Below are positions 36,121 to 44,988 of a stretch of DNA of 47,420 nucleotides, piece by piece. The notes beneath the pieces were generated by a model. It had not been told where the DNA came from. It did no database searches and saw only the letters and a program-made list of their open reading frames with translations. The position numbers were made by a program, and so were the translations under genes. How positions within the stretch are numbered: position 1 is the first letter of the stretch; every line of letters begins with the position of its first letter. Origin of the DNA: Autumnicola lenta (lineage in GTDB: Bacteria; Bacteroidota; Bacteroidia; Flavobacteriales; Flavobacteriaceae); the NCBI RefSeq assembly GCF_031846515.1, contig NZ_JAVRHO010000026.1, positions 1 through 47,420 on the forward strand, in the 5' to 3' direction.

Positions 36121-37608
36121 GTGAGAATTAAAAGAAATATATTTTTAGTCCTGGGCCCGGTTCTGTATTTAGTATTACAAGAATTGGGGGCACCTCAGGG
36201 AATGCCGGAAAGTGCTTTTGATATTCTTTGTGCTACTCTTTGGATGGCTATCTGGTGGGTTTCTGAAGCTGTACCAATTGCCGTTACGGCACTTCTACCC
36301 ATCATCTTATTCCCTCTTTCTGGAGCGGTGGATCTCTCTACCACAACAGCTTCCTATGGGCACAGGTATATATTTCTCTATATGGGTGGATTTATACTGG
36401 CCATCGCCATAGAAAAATGGAACTTGCATAAAAGAATTGCGCTGCACATACTCAGGCTTGTTGGCACCAGCGTATCGAGTATCATCCTTGGTTTCATGCT
36501 GGCTACGGCTTTTCTTTCCATGTGGATATCAAATACAGCCACTTCAGTAATGATGTTACCTATTGGAATGTCTATAGTAAAACAGTTACAGGAAAAAAAA
36601 ACCACTCAGGAAGAGGAAAATCCTTTGTTTGGCAAGGCACTAATGCTTAGTATTGCTTATAGTGCTTCTATTGGAGGTATGGCTACTTTAATTGGTACTC
36701 CTCCAAACCTGGTTCTCGCAGGATATGTACAGGAAGTCTATAATATTGAGATTACTTTTTGGCAATGGTTCAAATTTGGACTGCCCATTGCCGGGCTTCT
36801 GTTAGTTATCTGCTGGCTTTACCTTACCCGGGTCGCGTTTCCTTGCAGGGAAATGAAGTTTCCGGGTGGCGAGGAGGAAATCAGTAAACTCATTGCTAAA
36901 CTGGGGCCAATGGGAAAGGAAGAAAAAAAGGTTTTAGCAGTATTTGTTCTAACAGCATTCTGCTGGATTACACGGCCATTCCTTCTGGAATTGATCTTTC
37001 CAAATATTGATGATACCATTATTGCCATGATGGCCGGCATTGTTCTCTTCACCATACCTGCAAAAGACGGTACAGATAAAATAATTAAGTGGGAAGAGGC
37101 CGTGAAAATGCCCTGGGGGATTATTTTACTTTTTGGTGGTGGTATGGCTCTTGCGTCAGGATTTGAAATAACAGGTCTTGCCCTGTGGATTGGAACACAA
37201 ATGACTTTGTTGCAAGCCCTGCCACTAATATTACTGATAATGGTAATTGTATGCAGCGTGAACTTTATTACAGAACTCACCTCAAACCTGGCGACAACTG
37301 CAATGCTTTTGCCTATTTTGGCACCCATTGCTATTAATTTGGACCTAAACCCATATTTACTACTGGTAGGTACTACAGTGGCGGCTTCCTGTGCCTTTAT
37401 GCTTCCTGTAGCCACTCCCCCAAATGCAGTCGTCTTCGGCTCGGGATACCTCAGGATAGCAGATATGGTAAAAACCGGTCTCTGGATGAATATAATTTCA
37501 ATTATATTATTGACCGCAGCAGTTTATTTTCTATTACCCCTCTTGTGGGACTTTGATCCTTTTAAGTATCCGGTGAGGTTAGAAACAACACCCCTGCCCC
37601 AGCCTTAA
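36121..37608 (+). CDS. DASS/SLC13 family sodium-anion symporter
   Basis: 495-residue inner-membrane transporter of the divalent-anion:sodium symporter family. Both SNT-type signature repeats are present: MWISNTATSVMMLPIGMS in the first half and ELTSNLATTAMLLPILAPIA in the second, plus IGTPPNLVLAG and VATPPNAVVFGSGYL, the matching Pro-Pro-Asn motifs. GTG at 36121 is the likely start because upstream ATGs are absent and the first membrane helix begins within about ten residues. It is the last gene of the rhamnose-lut operon (44-nt gap). Family substrates are C4-dicarboxylates, citrate or sulfate; a uronate- or lactate-related acid is possible here but not shown. Confidence 0.88.
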   Translation: MRIKRNIFLVLGPVLYLVLQELGAPQGMPESAFDILCATLWMAIWWVSEAVPIAVTALLPIILFPLSGAVDLSTTTASYGHRYIFLYMGGFILAIAIEKWNLHKRIALHILRLVGTSVSSIILGFMLATAFLSMWISNTATSVMMLPIGMSIVKQLQEKKTTQEEENPLFGKALMLSIAYSASIGGMATLIGTPPNLVLAGYVQEVYNIEITFWQWFKFGLPIAGLLLVICWLYLTRVAFPCREMKFPGGEEEISKLIAKLGPMGKEEKKVLAVFVLTAFCWITRPFLLELIFPNIDDTIIAMMAGIVLFTIPAKDGTDKIIKWEEAVKMPWGIILLFGGGMALASGFEITGLALWIGTQMTLLQALPLILLIMVIVCSVNFITELTSNLATTAMLLPILAPIAINLDLNPYLLLVGTTVAASCAFMLPVATPPNAVVFGSGYLRIADMVKTGLWMNIISIILLTAAVYFLLPLLWDFDPFKYPVRLETTPLPQP

Positions 37609-37790
37609 CAATGGGACAGGGAAATAACTGTTTAATCAGAATATCTCTATGCAGAATTACAGTACTTAGTATTTTTCAAGAGAGGGCTTCGAAGAAGATC
37701 TTAGAGCTTAAAATAACTGCGTAGGTATTATACAGATTTCTCTGGATAACACTAGTCTTTATTAAAAGGAAATCTGGTTAAGTTAAAAAC

Positions 37791-39200
37791 TTACTCGGCC
37801 CAGGAGTCTGTTCTAAAAGAAGAGGCAGGTAAGCCATATGTATTGTACAGGGTTCCTTCAATACAATTTTTAAAAGCGTATCGTACTGCAACAGGTTTCT
37901 TTACTTCTTCTGAACTTACGGTAATTGTTTTATTCCTGTTGATTATTGCCTGTGCAGGATGAAATTTTTTATCAGAGCCTGCAACTTCAAAACCTTTCAA
38001 TTCATCATTTTCACTATAAAAACCATTTTCGGCATATTTAAATTGCAAAATCAACCTATGATCTTCAGCTTCCATCTCGGAAAATACCGGGCCACTAAAA
38101 GGAATCCCTTCAATGTTATAGTCTTTAGCCAACGCCCAATAAGATAATCTATCTGCTATAGTTTTTTTATTTCCGGGATGGATATTTGTACAGTTCCCAA
38201 CGTCCATTGTTACCGCCATGCCCGTCTTATCCAGAGTCTCCATCGTTTTTAGCTGTGCCTCTCTCAAAAAAGCAGAATTACTTCCGTCACCATAATTGTA
38301 TGGCGCTATCTGCACAAAATAGAAAGGAAAGTTTTTATTCCACTTTTGTCTCCATGAGGTAATCATTGAAGAAAAAAGCTTTTCATATTCACTTGATCTA
38401 CCAACATTAGATTCTCCCTGATACCAGATAATGCCCTTAAAGCCATATCCAATAAAAGGATGAAGCATTGCATTATAGAGAAGGGCTGGTTTCTTATTGA
38501 CATTTTCCTCCGGAACCTGAGTAAGGAACTCCGTTTCTTTATCAATATTCATAAGAGTTTCTTTGTCTGTCCAGGCCTCAGCGCTGGATCCACCCCAGGA
38601 AGTATGAATAAGGGCTACAGGTACATCTAATACATCATTTAAATTCTTTCCGAAAAAATAAGCCAGAGCACTAAATTCCTGAAGAGTGTATGCCGAAGAT
38701 GAAACCCATTCTCCCTCCACGTCGTCCAGAGGTTCCACACTTGCTTTTCTTTCTACCTGAAAGAACCTTATATTCTTGTTTTTAGCTGTGATTAGGGCAT
38801 CAAGGCTCCCATAAATTGGCTGATTAGTATATCCGTTTACTGGCATTTGCATATTGGACTGTCCAGAACAAAGCCAAACTTCACCTATTAATACATTTTT
38901 GATCGTTTTTGTACTGCTCCCTTTAATGGAAACAGTATAAGGCCCTCCAGCTTTAGGAGTAGCAATATTAGCTCTCCATCTACCAGTCTCATTGCTAACC
39001 ACGACACTCTCCTCCCCCCAGTTACCCGTTACCGATACAGTTTGATTTGGAGCATCTTTACCCCATATTGCCACTGTGTCTCTTTGCTGCAAAACCATAT
39101 TATCAGCAAAAAAAGAAGGTGTCGTCAATTGAGGTTCCTGCCCTAATACAAGGTTAAAACAACAAAAAAGAAAGAGACAGAATAGTGAGGATTTCATCAT
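37791..39200 (-). CDS. Sialate O-acetylesterase-like (SGNH) carbohydrate esterase
   Basis: 469-residue exported esterase of the SASA (DUF303) type, which removes O-acetyl groups from sugars. After a signal peptide (MMKSSLFCLFLFCCFNLVLGQ) it has an N-terminal beta-sandwich (MVLQQRDTVAIWGKDAPNQTVSV), then the SGNH core: EVWLCSGQSNMQMPV with the nucleophile Ser about 115, IIWYQGESNVGRSSEYEKLF, and CTNIHPGNKKTIADRL with the Asn-Ile-His of the catalytic triad. It is the third gene of an operon with the heparinase-like lyase and alpha/beta esterase. This suggests the polysaccharide is O-acetylated; action on sialic acid itself is unlikely since no sialic acid genes accompany it. Confidence 0.9.
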   Translation of the reverse strand: MMKSSLFCLFLFCCFNLVLGQEPQLTTPSFFADNMVLQQRDTVAIWGKDAPNQTVSVTGNWGEESVVVSNETGRWRANIATPKAGGPYTVSIKGSSTKTIKNVLIGEVWLCSGQSNMQMPVNGYTNQPIYGSLDALITAKNKNIRFFQVERKASVEPLDDVEGEWVSSSAYTLQEFSALAYFFGKNLNDVLDVPVALIHTSWGGSSAEAWTDKETLMNIDKETEFLTQVPEENVNKKPALLYNAMLHPFIGYGFKGIIWYQGESNVGRSSEYEKLFSSMITSWRQKWNKNFPFYFVQIAPYNYGDGSNSAFLREAQLKTMETLDKTGMAVTMDVGNCTNIHPGNKKTIADRLSYWALAKDYNIEGIPFSGPVFSEMEAEDHRLILQFKYAENGFYSENDELKGFEVAGSDKKFHPAQAIINRNKTITVSSEEVKKPVAVRYAFKNCIEGTLYNTYGLPASSFRTDSWAE

Positions 39201-39321
39201 AAGGTTTCGTTTTTAGCTGTTAAGGTTGAAAAAATTAACAAAGTGCTGTTTATATTTAGATTCTCTTTAAAACTATTTGCTTTTAGCGGAATTATTACTC
39301 AAAATTATTTTTTAAGAAAAT

Positions 39322-41154
39322 CTATTTCCCCTTTATTAGGACGGTCACATTGTGTTGTTCCTGAGGTTGTAACCTATATTCAAAACCCACCACTTTCATT
39401 CCAGGGTTAGGGGAATCATGTTCTGCAGGCCGGGGATCTCTCATAAAAACCTGCCAGTTTAAACGGCCCGGTGAAAGTATCTGAAGTTCAATTTCTTCAT
39501 TATCCTGTCTCAGAGTTAAAATGCCATCTTCTGAAATTTGGGGATCTGCTTTCGTTAACATAGACCATCTTACTGTTGATCCCTCAGAATTATTGGATAT
39601 ACTGTCAGTAATTTTGATTTGATCCTTATCAATAACTTCAAATTTACGCTCCGCAAATTCAATGGATTCCTTGTAAAGTTCCGTTAAATCCATAGAAGCT
39701 GCCATGAGCTCCCCGTGCAGGTTCTCAATTTCGGCATGCCCCTTAACATTCTGATCCTTTCCATCTATGGTTAAAGTATTGTGCGATCTATTATTATACC
39801 TAAAAACTTTCCACCTATCACTTTCCTGATGGCTTTTCCAAATATCCAATCCCGCAGCTTCCAGGGAAGAGTAACTTTCACTTCCCAGATCATAAGCCCA
39901 ACGCACCCCGTTCATTTCAAAAACAAAGGAACCAACATCCATATGGCCATGATTGGCACTTGGAGAACCTCCTTTTATACCAATGTATAAGGCATCTGGA
40001 TCATCCCAGCTGCTCCTATACATAGCTACGGGAACTTCGCTTTTTCCAAAAAAGGAATTTTGATATGAAATGGCAGCACCCTCTGCAGATCCAGCCCAGA
40101 TAACCGCAAAAGGCAATAATCTTTGACTGGAGCTGGTGGGCGAAACTACATTTGAATTTTGTATGTATTTTTCAAGAAACTTCCTTTCATCCTTTAGAAT
40201 TCCCGGATCTTCCAGATAATTAGCAAACCAATACTGAACTGTTCCTATTGACCTGGAAGTATTACTGTCGGAGTAATTAAAGTAGTCTCCACTGGGAGCC
40301 GTCGCGTGCATGAAATAATATACTGATTGTAAGAATTCATCCTGCACAATTCCAAAATCCTTTCCAAATACAGACAGTAAAAGGTCGTACAACATCACAT
40401 TAAAGCTAGTTCCATAACCCCAGTACATTGGCCCTTCAGGATATACACCATCAGGCTTGTAAACCTCCAGCGGAATTTCTATAGATCTTACAGTTCTCTC
40501 CAGCACTTCTTCCGCTAACCCGGGTTTATCTTCTAAAATGCTTAGGGCACCCATTGTAATACCTGTATTGCATACCTGGTTCCAGTTGTTTTCTACCTTT
40601 AGCCAATCGTTATATTCGGGCTCAAAGGAAGGAGCAATACCTTTTGCTATAATTGCAGCTTTAATGGTGTCCCGAGAGGATTTTGAAAGTCCGTTGTAGA
40701 GCCAATCATAACCAATTGCCATACCTGCAGTCATTTCGGCTACATCAAGAAAATGGGAAGGATTCCAATCTGAAAAAGCAGAAATTGCGAGCATTTCCTC
40801 TTCCGCACGCTTTAAGTATTGTTCTTCACCAGTAGTTTGATAGGCATAGGCCAGGTACAAACATCTTTTTAAGGCCTTTCTGGAAACCGAAAGTAAACGG
40901 CGCCCTGTCATCTCCCTGCTTAATGGTTCTAGAAGCAGCATAGAATCTGAAGCGGTAAGAATTTGATCATGAAGAAAATTTAAAGACGAGTCGTTTTCGA
41001 TTTTTCTCTTAACCTGTTCTTTAAAATCTTCGGAAATAAAAAGCCTTGGATGGCTTGTACTAACAGAATTTCCAGAAATATTTACCTTCTGGGCAACACA
41101 TACATTTAAAATGAAAAAGAAAATTATTCCTGCTGAAATTTTAATCTTATACAT
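39322..41154 (-). CDS. Heparinase II/III-like polysaccharide lyase
   Basis: 610-residue exported protein with a heparinase II/III fold: an N-terminal (alpha/alpha) toroid followed by a beta-sandwich. Motifs from the family are visible: ENNWNQVCNTGITMGALSIL (about residues 188-207), YPEGPMYWGYGTSFNVMLYD (about 238-257), and GGSPSANHGHMDVGSFVFEM (about 395-415) with the conserved NHGHxD. Such lyases cut uronate-containing chains and leave 4,5-unsaturated ends, the substrate of the GH88 at 21829-23010. I prefer the ATG at 41154 because it starts a clean signal peptide (MYKIKISAGIIFFFILNVCVAQ); an ATG at 41169 would add five residues. The exact PL family cannot be decided by eye. Confidence 0.85.
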   Translation of the reverse strand: MYKIKISAGIIFFFILNVCVAQKVNISGNSVSTSHPRLFISEDFKEQVKRKIENDSSLNFLHDQILTASDSMLLLEPLSREMTGRRLLSVSRKALKRCLYLAYAYQTTGEEQYLKRAEEEMLAISAFSDWNPSHFLDVAEMTAGMAIGYDWLYNGLSKSSRDTIKAAIIAKGIAPSFEPEYNDWLKVENNWNQVCNTGITMGALSILEDKPGLAEEVLERTVRSIEIPLEVYKPDGVYPEGPMYWGYGTSFNVMLYDLLLSVFGKDFGIVQDEFLQSVYYFMHATAPSGDYFNYSDSNTSRSIGTVQYWFANYLEDPGILKDERKFLEKYIQNSNVVSPTSSSQRLLPFAVIWAGSAEGAAISYQNSFFGKSEVPVAMYRSSWDDPDALYIGIKGGSPSANHGHMDVGSFVFEMNGVRWAYDLGSESYSSLEAAGLDIWKSHQESDRWKVFRYNNRSHNTLTIDGKDQNVKGHAEIENLHGELMAASMDLTELYKESIEFAERKFEVIDKDQIKITDSISNNSEGSTVRWSMLTKADPQISEDGILTLRQDNEEIELQILSPGRLNWQVFMRDPRPAEHDSPNPGMKVVGFEYRLQPQEQHNVTVLIKGK

Positions 41155-41219
41155 ACTCCTCGTACACATTATAATTTAATAAAGATTTTGTTATAAGCGG
41201 ATGTGTTTGTAAGGCACAG

Positions 41220-42134
41220 CTATTTCTGTTCATTTAACTGCTTTACAAAATTTACCTGAATTTCACTTTCTTCCAGGAACATGCGCTTAAAAAATTCAAA
41301 TACTTCGGGCAAATCCTCAAAGGGCATCCGGGAAACCCCGTGCCCTCCACCTTCTACGCTATATAAGGCATAGGAAACGTCTAATTCTTTTAGTTTTTCC
41401 GCTATTGTTTTTGAACCATCCAGAATAAGATATCCGGGTTTACTTTTATCACAATAATGGTGTGGCGCCGTTACATAAGGAACCACCTTGTCCTGAGTTC
41501 CGTGAAAAAAAATGGCAGGAACGGCATTTTCCCTTGTTATATAACGGGCATCAAGTAAAGCACCGGCAAGGGAGAAAACCCCGGCGAATTTAATATCCTT
41601 ATATTCAGTTTCTTCAAACAACAGGCTCTTGTTATAGACAGCATTTAAAACCGCCTCAGCCCCTGCGCTACTGCCTCCCACGATAATCTTTGAAGGGTCT
41701 ATTCCAAATTCTTCCTTATTATCTATCAGAAACTTTACAGCATCTAAAAAATCTTCAGCAGCCATTTTGAAGGTCTCGATTTTTCCGTCAGCAGCAAAAT
41801 CACAATTAAAGGATTTCCCCTTTCTGGTTAGCCGATAAGAAATGGAAACAGCCACGTATCCTTTTGCTGCTGCCGCCTGCGCAAATTTAACTTCAGATTC
41901 ACTTTTCCTGGTGCCACCAGAAAATCCCCCGCCGTGCATAAAAACGATCAGTGGTCTTTTTTCCAAATTGTCCTTTACCGGCTGGTATAGGTCCAGTTTC
42001 AGATCTTCTCCATCTTTGGAAGTATAAGTCTTTGTAACGGGTTCTTGAAATTCAAAAATATCATCAATATACCGTTCCTGTGCTTTTACAGATATGGTGG
42101 AAATGACAAATAGAATAGTAAAAAACAGCTTCAT
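41220..42134 (-). CDS. Alpha/beta-hydrolase carbohydrate esterase, exported
   Basis: 304-residue esterase with signal peptide MKLFFTILFVISTISVKAQ. It has the oxyanion-hole motif FMHGGGFSGG (about residues 65-74), nucleophile elbow IVGGSSAGAEAV (Ser about 156), an acid in FHGTQDKVVPY, and the histidine in GGGHGVSRMP. This is the arrangement of acetyl- or feruloyl-esterase-like members (BD-FAE type) found in PULs. It is the first gene of a three-gene unit with the lyase and SASA esterase, so removal of acetyl groups before lyase attack is the likely purpose. Promoter with box E lies 68-114 nt upstream. Confidence 0.85.
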   Translation of the reverse strand: MKLFFTILFVISTISVKAQERYIDDIFEFQEPVTKTYTSKDGEDLKLDLYQPVKDNLEKRPLIVFMHGGGFSGGTRKSESEVKFAQAAAAKGYVAVSISYRLTRKGKSFNCDFAADGKIETFKMAAEDFLDAVKFLIDNKEEFGIDPSKIIVGGSSAGAEAVLNAVYNKSLLFEETEYKDIKFAGVFSLAGALLDARYITRENAVPAIFFHGTQDKVVPYVTAPHHYCDKSKPGYLILDGSKTIAEKLKELDVSYALYSVEGGGHGVSRMPFEDLPEVFEFFKRMFLEESEIQVNFVKQLNEQK

Positions 42135-42201
42135 ATTGATTTTTTCTTACAATAATGATTAATTTCAAAAGGATATTCTCTCCCGATTCAGGATTTCAAG
42201 A

Positions 42202-42248
42202 TAAAAGTAGAGTTTTAGAGATTGCAGTGCATCCTGTACCTCCCTGTA
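42202..42248 (-). promoter_or_regulatory. Promoter of the esterase-lyase operon with regulatory box E
   Basis: The plus strand shows TAAAAGTA at 42202-42209 (TACTTTTA on the coding strand, one mismatch to TAnnTTTG) and, 22 nt upstream, box E ATCCTGTACCTCCCTGTA (42231-42248). The -7 match lies 68 nt from the esterase start codon. Confidence 0.65.
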
Positions 42249-42546
42249 ATCAAAAATCAGAATACAGAAAAGATTTTCGCTTCATATCCTCCAAAGCAGA
42301 TTACTGAAAATGTCAATTTTACTTACAACAGGCCTTATTGAGATGTAAATTCTATTTCCGCGATAGCATATTCAGAAAAAAACGGGAATATACTATTGCA
42401 AATTTGAGAAAAGAGGCCGGAAATCTCTGGTTCAGACCGTTTTTGATCTAAATCCATCACTAAAAAATGCTTTTTCCGGCTAAAAAAGAGTTTTTTTTCC
42501 ATATTGAGCTTAAAAAAGAGCACATGAAAAAATGTCAATTTTCGAT
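42249..42546. other. Non-coding gap upstream of box E
   Basis: This is the rest of the 412-nt gap between the esterase gene and the end of the clan-A glycosidase gene. It holds AT-rich sequence with several A- and T-runs. A 67-codon minus-strand frame (42335-42538) has no recognisable domain and no family-like motif, so I do not call it a gene. Confidence 0.45.
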
Positions 42547-44760
42547 CTACTGTTTCTCAATGAGGTACCATATACTCTTACTCTCCCGACCTTTTATTTC
42601 AATTTTTCCCTGTTTTGAATTTTTGGTATTACCTGTAGGTAACCCATTGTGATCCAGAACTTCAATACTATATTCTTCTTTACCAGGCATCCTTAAACTG
42701 AAATTTACAGGTTCCAGCAGCAGGGGGCTATCCCCTGTCTGAATCAGGCTATCCCCGGATTTGTTGTAAAGCATGCCCGTATTTTTACCTCTGGCAACTG
42801 CTGTTACAAGGATCCTTTTGGATTGATTTAGGTTTTTCCCCTGCTCCAGGCTTGTTATCAAAATAACAGCAAAAGGATTATCTGACATTAATTCCCACTT
42901 ATCCAATACCATCTTTTCCTTCGGCAAAAAACCTACCGCTCCTTTTGTTCCCGGAGTGTTGATGGTAAAATATTTATTTTCACCATACCACCAGCTTAGC
43001 TCCCCGGTAATGGAATGGATTATTTTATTAACCGTATCTTGTTGTGCCGATAAATCGGGAACAACTGTTTCCCGGGGTTTCTGCGTAAAATTGACCGGAA
43101 TTTTCCCTATTGCCATTGTTTGTGGAGAGACAGACCCGGAAAATCTTTTGTCATCATAACCCTGATCCACCTTTTCTTCAAACCCTAATTCTCCCTCTAT
43201 CAGGGAAGGAACATGTACATTCCTGGTTGCGATAACAGGACTTTCCTTTACATCGTTTCTAAGGACCATTCGGGCCAGTGCCGGGTAAAGGCCTGTGTGC
43301 AATGGGCTGGTCGCGTTGTAGACGCCCCTGTTTTTTGAAGTAAGATAGTCTGAAAAACTGGGAATATCAGTCCCAAAAGAAAAAGAGGCATCCCATCCCT
43401 GCAAACCCATCCCGTAGGCGGCAATAATAGGCGCAGCCTCGGCGGTCCACTGGTTGGGAACCAGGCTCATCCATTCGGAAAAAAAAAAAGGCCTGTCCAC
43501 AACCTGTTGCAGCCCTGTTGATAATAAACCTGATCCCGGATTAGATACCATCGCCTGATTTTTAACAGCGCCGGGGGTCATCCTGTGACCGCCTTCGCCT
43601 CCACCAAAATAATTGTGCCTGTCTATCATCCCCACCTGATAGTCTGCATGCAAATTATAAAAATGCGAAATACCAGAACCTGCCTGCCAGCAAGAGGCCA
43701 CTAAAACTCCTTTGTATCCCGTCGCCCTTACCGCTTTTTCGAATTTTTTATAGAATTTAACCTGGGTCTCGTACAAAAATCGCATTTTGTCCAGAATATG
43801 GGTGACCATGTTTCGATCTTCCTTTAAAGCAGACTCATATTCCCCGCTAAAAAGACTATGGTTAGGTTGGGGGTATATGTTTTTTTGAGACAGACTTTCC
43901 CCTTTGGGAATATTTTCTTTCCCCCAGGCCTCTTCCAGGGCAGATTGAGAGCCATATTTTTTCTGTAGCCATTCTGAAAACTGCCTGTTCAACAATGCTT
44001 TATAAGTAGGTGCCTGCTTCAGGGAAAGTTCTATAGCGCTCCAAAAAATATTGTCTTCATTTTGAAATTCAATAAAAGCCAATCCGGGATCATCGGCATA
44101 TCTCAATCCGGTATGAGGGTTTATATGGTTTAGCATATCTACGGTAAGTGCAATACTTAGCTCTTGCAGATCTGGTGCAAAATTTACAAGACTGGCAGTA
44201 GAACCGTCGAGGTGCGACCATGGAAATTCCAGATTTCGAATTTCATCATAGGCGAGCATTTTTGTACTATCACCCGGCTGAACCCTATGTCCATAAATGT
44301 GTGACCAGCCATAATAGATACCTTTCTCCCTCAGTTTAGCCTGGAAATAATCAAAACGTTTAAATTTTTCGCTGTCAAAACGTGTAGAATATTCACCATC
44401 ATAGGCATACCAGCTAAATTTATGAAACCGGACTGCGTTCATTCCAAATTTGGCCAGATAATTTGCAAAATCATCTGCAGTTTTTGCATCTACAAAACTG
44501 TTTCTACTGCTAATATTTGTACCCCATAATTTAAACTTTGTACCATCCTCAAAGCGCAAAATATCCCTGTCTATTTGTAAAAATCCATGATTCCCGGCAG
44601 GGGCATCCAACCAGTTGTTCATCCCGATGACTCCCGGCTCATATGTATTCTCAGGAGTAAAAGAAAACCAGTCCTTCGTACTTCCTTCGTTTTCCAGATG
44701 CTCTTGCGCCTGAACAGGAGAAATTAAAAGTAGAAAGATAAAAACGTAAAAATTTTTCAA
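42547..44760 (-). CDS. Clan GH-A-like glycoside hydrolase (family unassigned), exported
   Basis: 737-residue exported protein that looks like a TIM-barrel retaining glycosidase. A signal peptide (MKNFYVFIFLLLISPVQAQ) is followed by DRDILRFEDGTKFKLWGTNIS and a barrel with GMNAVRFHKFSWYAYDG, GLAFIEFQNEDNIFW (putative acid/base Glu about 235 after Asn) and RPFFFSEWMSLVPNQWTAE (putative nucleophile Glu about 429). A C-terminal beta region (about 540-737) follows. The start codon is TTG at 44760: the only nearby ATG (44772) is out of frame and stops after four codons. It is divergently arranged with a GH36-like gene and preceded by box F. Substrate unknown; beta-galactosidase- or mannanase-like activity would be typical of such barrels. 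Confidence 0.75.
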   Translation of the reverse strand: MKNFYVFIFLLLISPVQAQEHLENEGSTKDWFSFTPENTYEPGVIGMNNWLDAPAGNHGFLQIDRDILRFEDGTKFKLWGTNISSRNSFVDAKTADDFANYLAKFGMNAVRFHKFSWYAYDGEYSTRFDSEKFKRFDYFQAKLREKGIYYGWSHIYGHRVQPGDSTKMLAYDEIRNLEFPWSHLDGSTASLVNFAPDLQELSIALTVDMLNHINPHTGLRYADDPGLAFIEFQNEDNIFWSAIELSLKQAPTYKALLNRQFSEWLQKKYGSQSALEEAWGKENIPKGESLSQKNIYPQPNHSLFSGEYESALKEDRNMVTHILDKMRFLYETQVKFYKKFEKAVRATGYKGVLVASCWQAGSGISHFYNLHADYQVGMIDRHNYFGGGEGGHRMTPGAVKNQAMVSNPGSGLLSTGLQQVVDRPFFFSEWMSLVPNQWTAEAAPIIAAYGMGLQGWDASFSFGTDIPSFSDYLTSKNRGVYNATSPLHTGLYPALARMVLRNDVKESPVIATRNVHVPSLIEGELGFEEKVDQGYDDKRFSGSVSPQTMAIGKIPVNFTQKPRETVVPDLSAQQDTVNKIIHSITGELSWWYGENKYFTINTPGTKGAVGFLPKEKMVLDKWELMSDNPFAVILITSLEQGKNLNQSKRILVTAVARGKNTGMLYNKSGDSLIQTGDSPLLLEPVNFSLRMPGKEEYSIEVLDHNGLPTGNTKNSKQGKIEIKGRESKSIWYLIEKQ

Positions 44761-44824
44761 AGTAAAAACATTAAAAACAGAATGGTTTGCTAACCGTGGG
44801 AAAAATTCCTTTGAACCACATCAA

Positions 44825-44871
44825 TAAAAGTATATCTATTTAATTCGATTCTAATCCTGTAGTATCCTGCA
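44825..44871 (-). promoter_or_regulatory. Divergent promoter region with regulatory box F
   Basis: The plus strand shows TAAAAGTA at 44825-44832 (same octamer as at box E) and, 22 nt upstream, box F ATCCTGTAGTATCCTGCA (44854-44871). Here the two halves are an almost perfect tandem decamer: ATCCTGTAGT then ATCCTGCATT. The orientation points to the minus-strand glycosidase gene, whose start lies 65 nt away; the box is also 117 nt upstream of the plus-strand GH36-like gene. Confidence 0.65.
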
Positions 44872-44988
44872 TTAGAACAACTTTTGTCTTCAAAAGATAG
44901 AACCGGATTTCTTAAAAAACGTCGATATTTGTCATTTTATATTATCTTCCCTACTACAAAATCCTCCTGTTTTATAAAATTTGATGCT

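Noticed and set aside
36819..37415. 198-codon minus-strand frame
   Set aside because: It is antisense to the DASS transporter gene; its composition mirrors the hydrophobic codons of the real gene.
37733..37776. Inverted repeat CAGATTTC ... GAAATCTG between the convergent transporter and esterase genes
   Set aside because: The 28-nt loop and lack of a T-run make a terminator unlikely; I cannot support a function.
42335..42538. 67-codon minus-strand frame in the gap after the clan-A glycosidase
   Set aside because: No recognisable motif, low-complexity AT-rich sequence and no neighbouring gene it would fit with.
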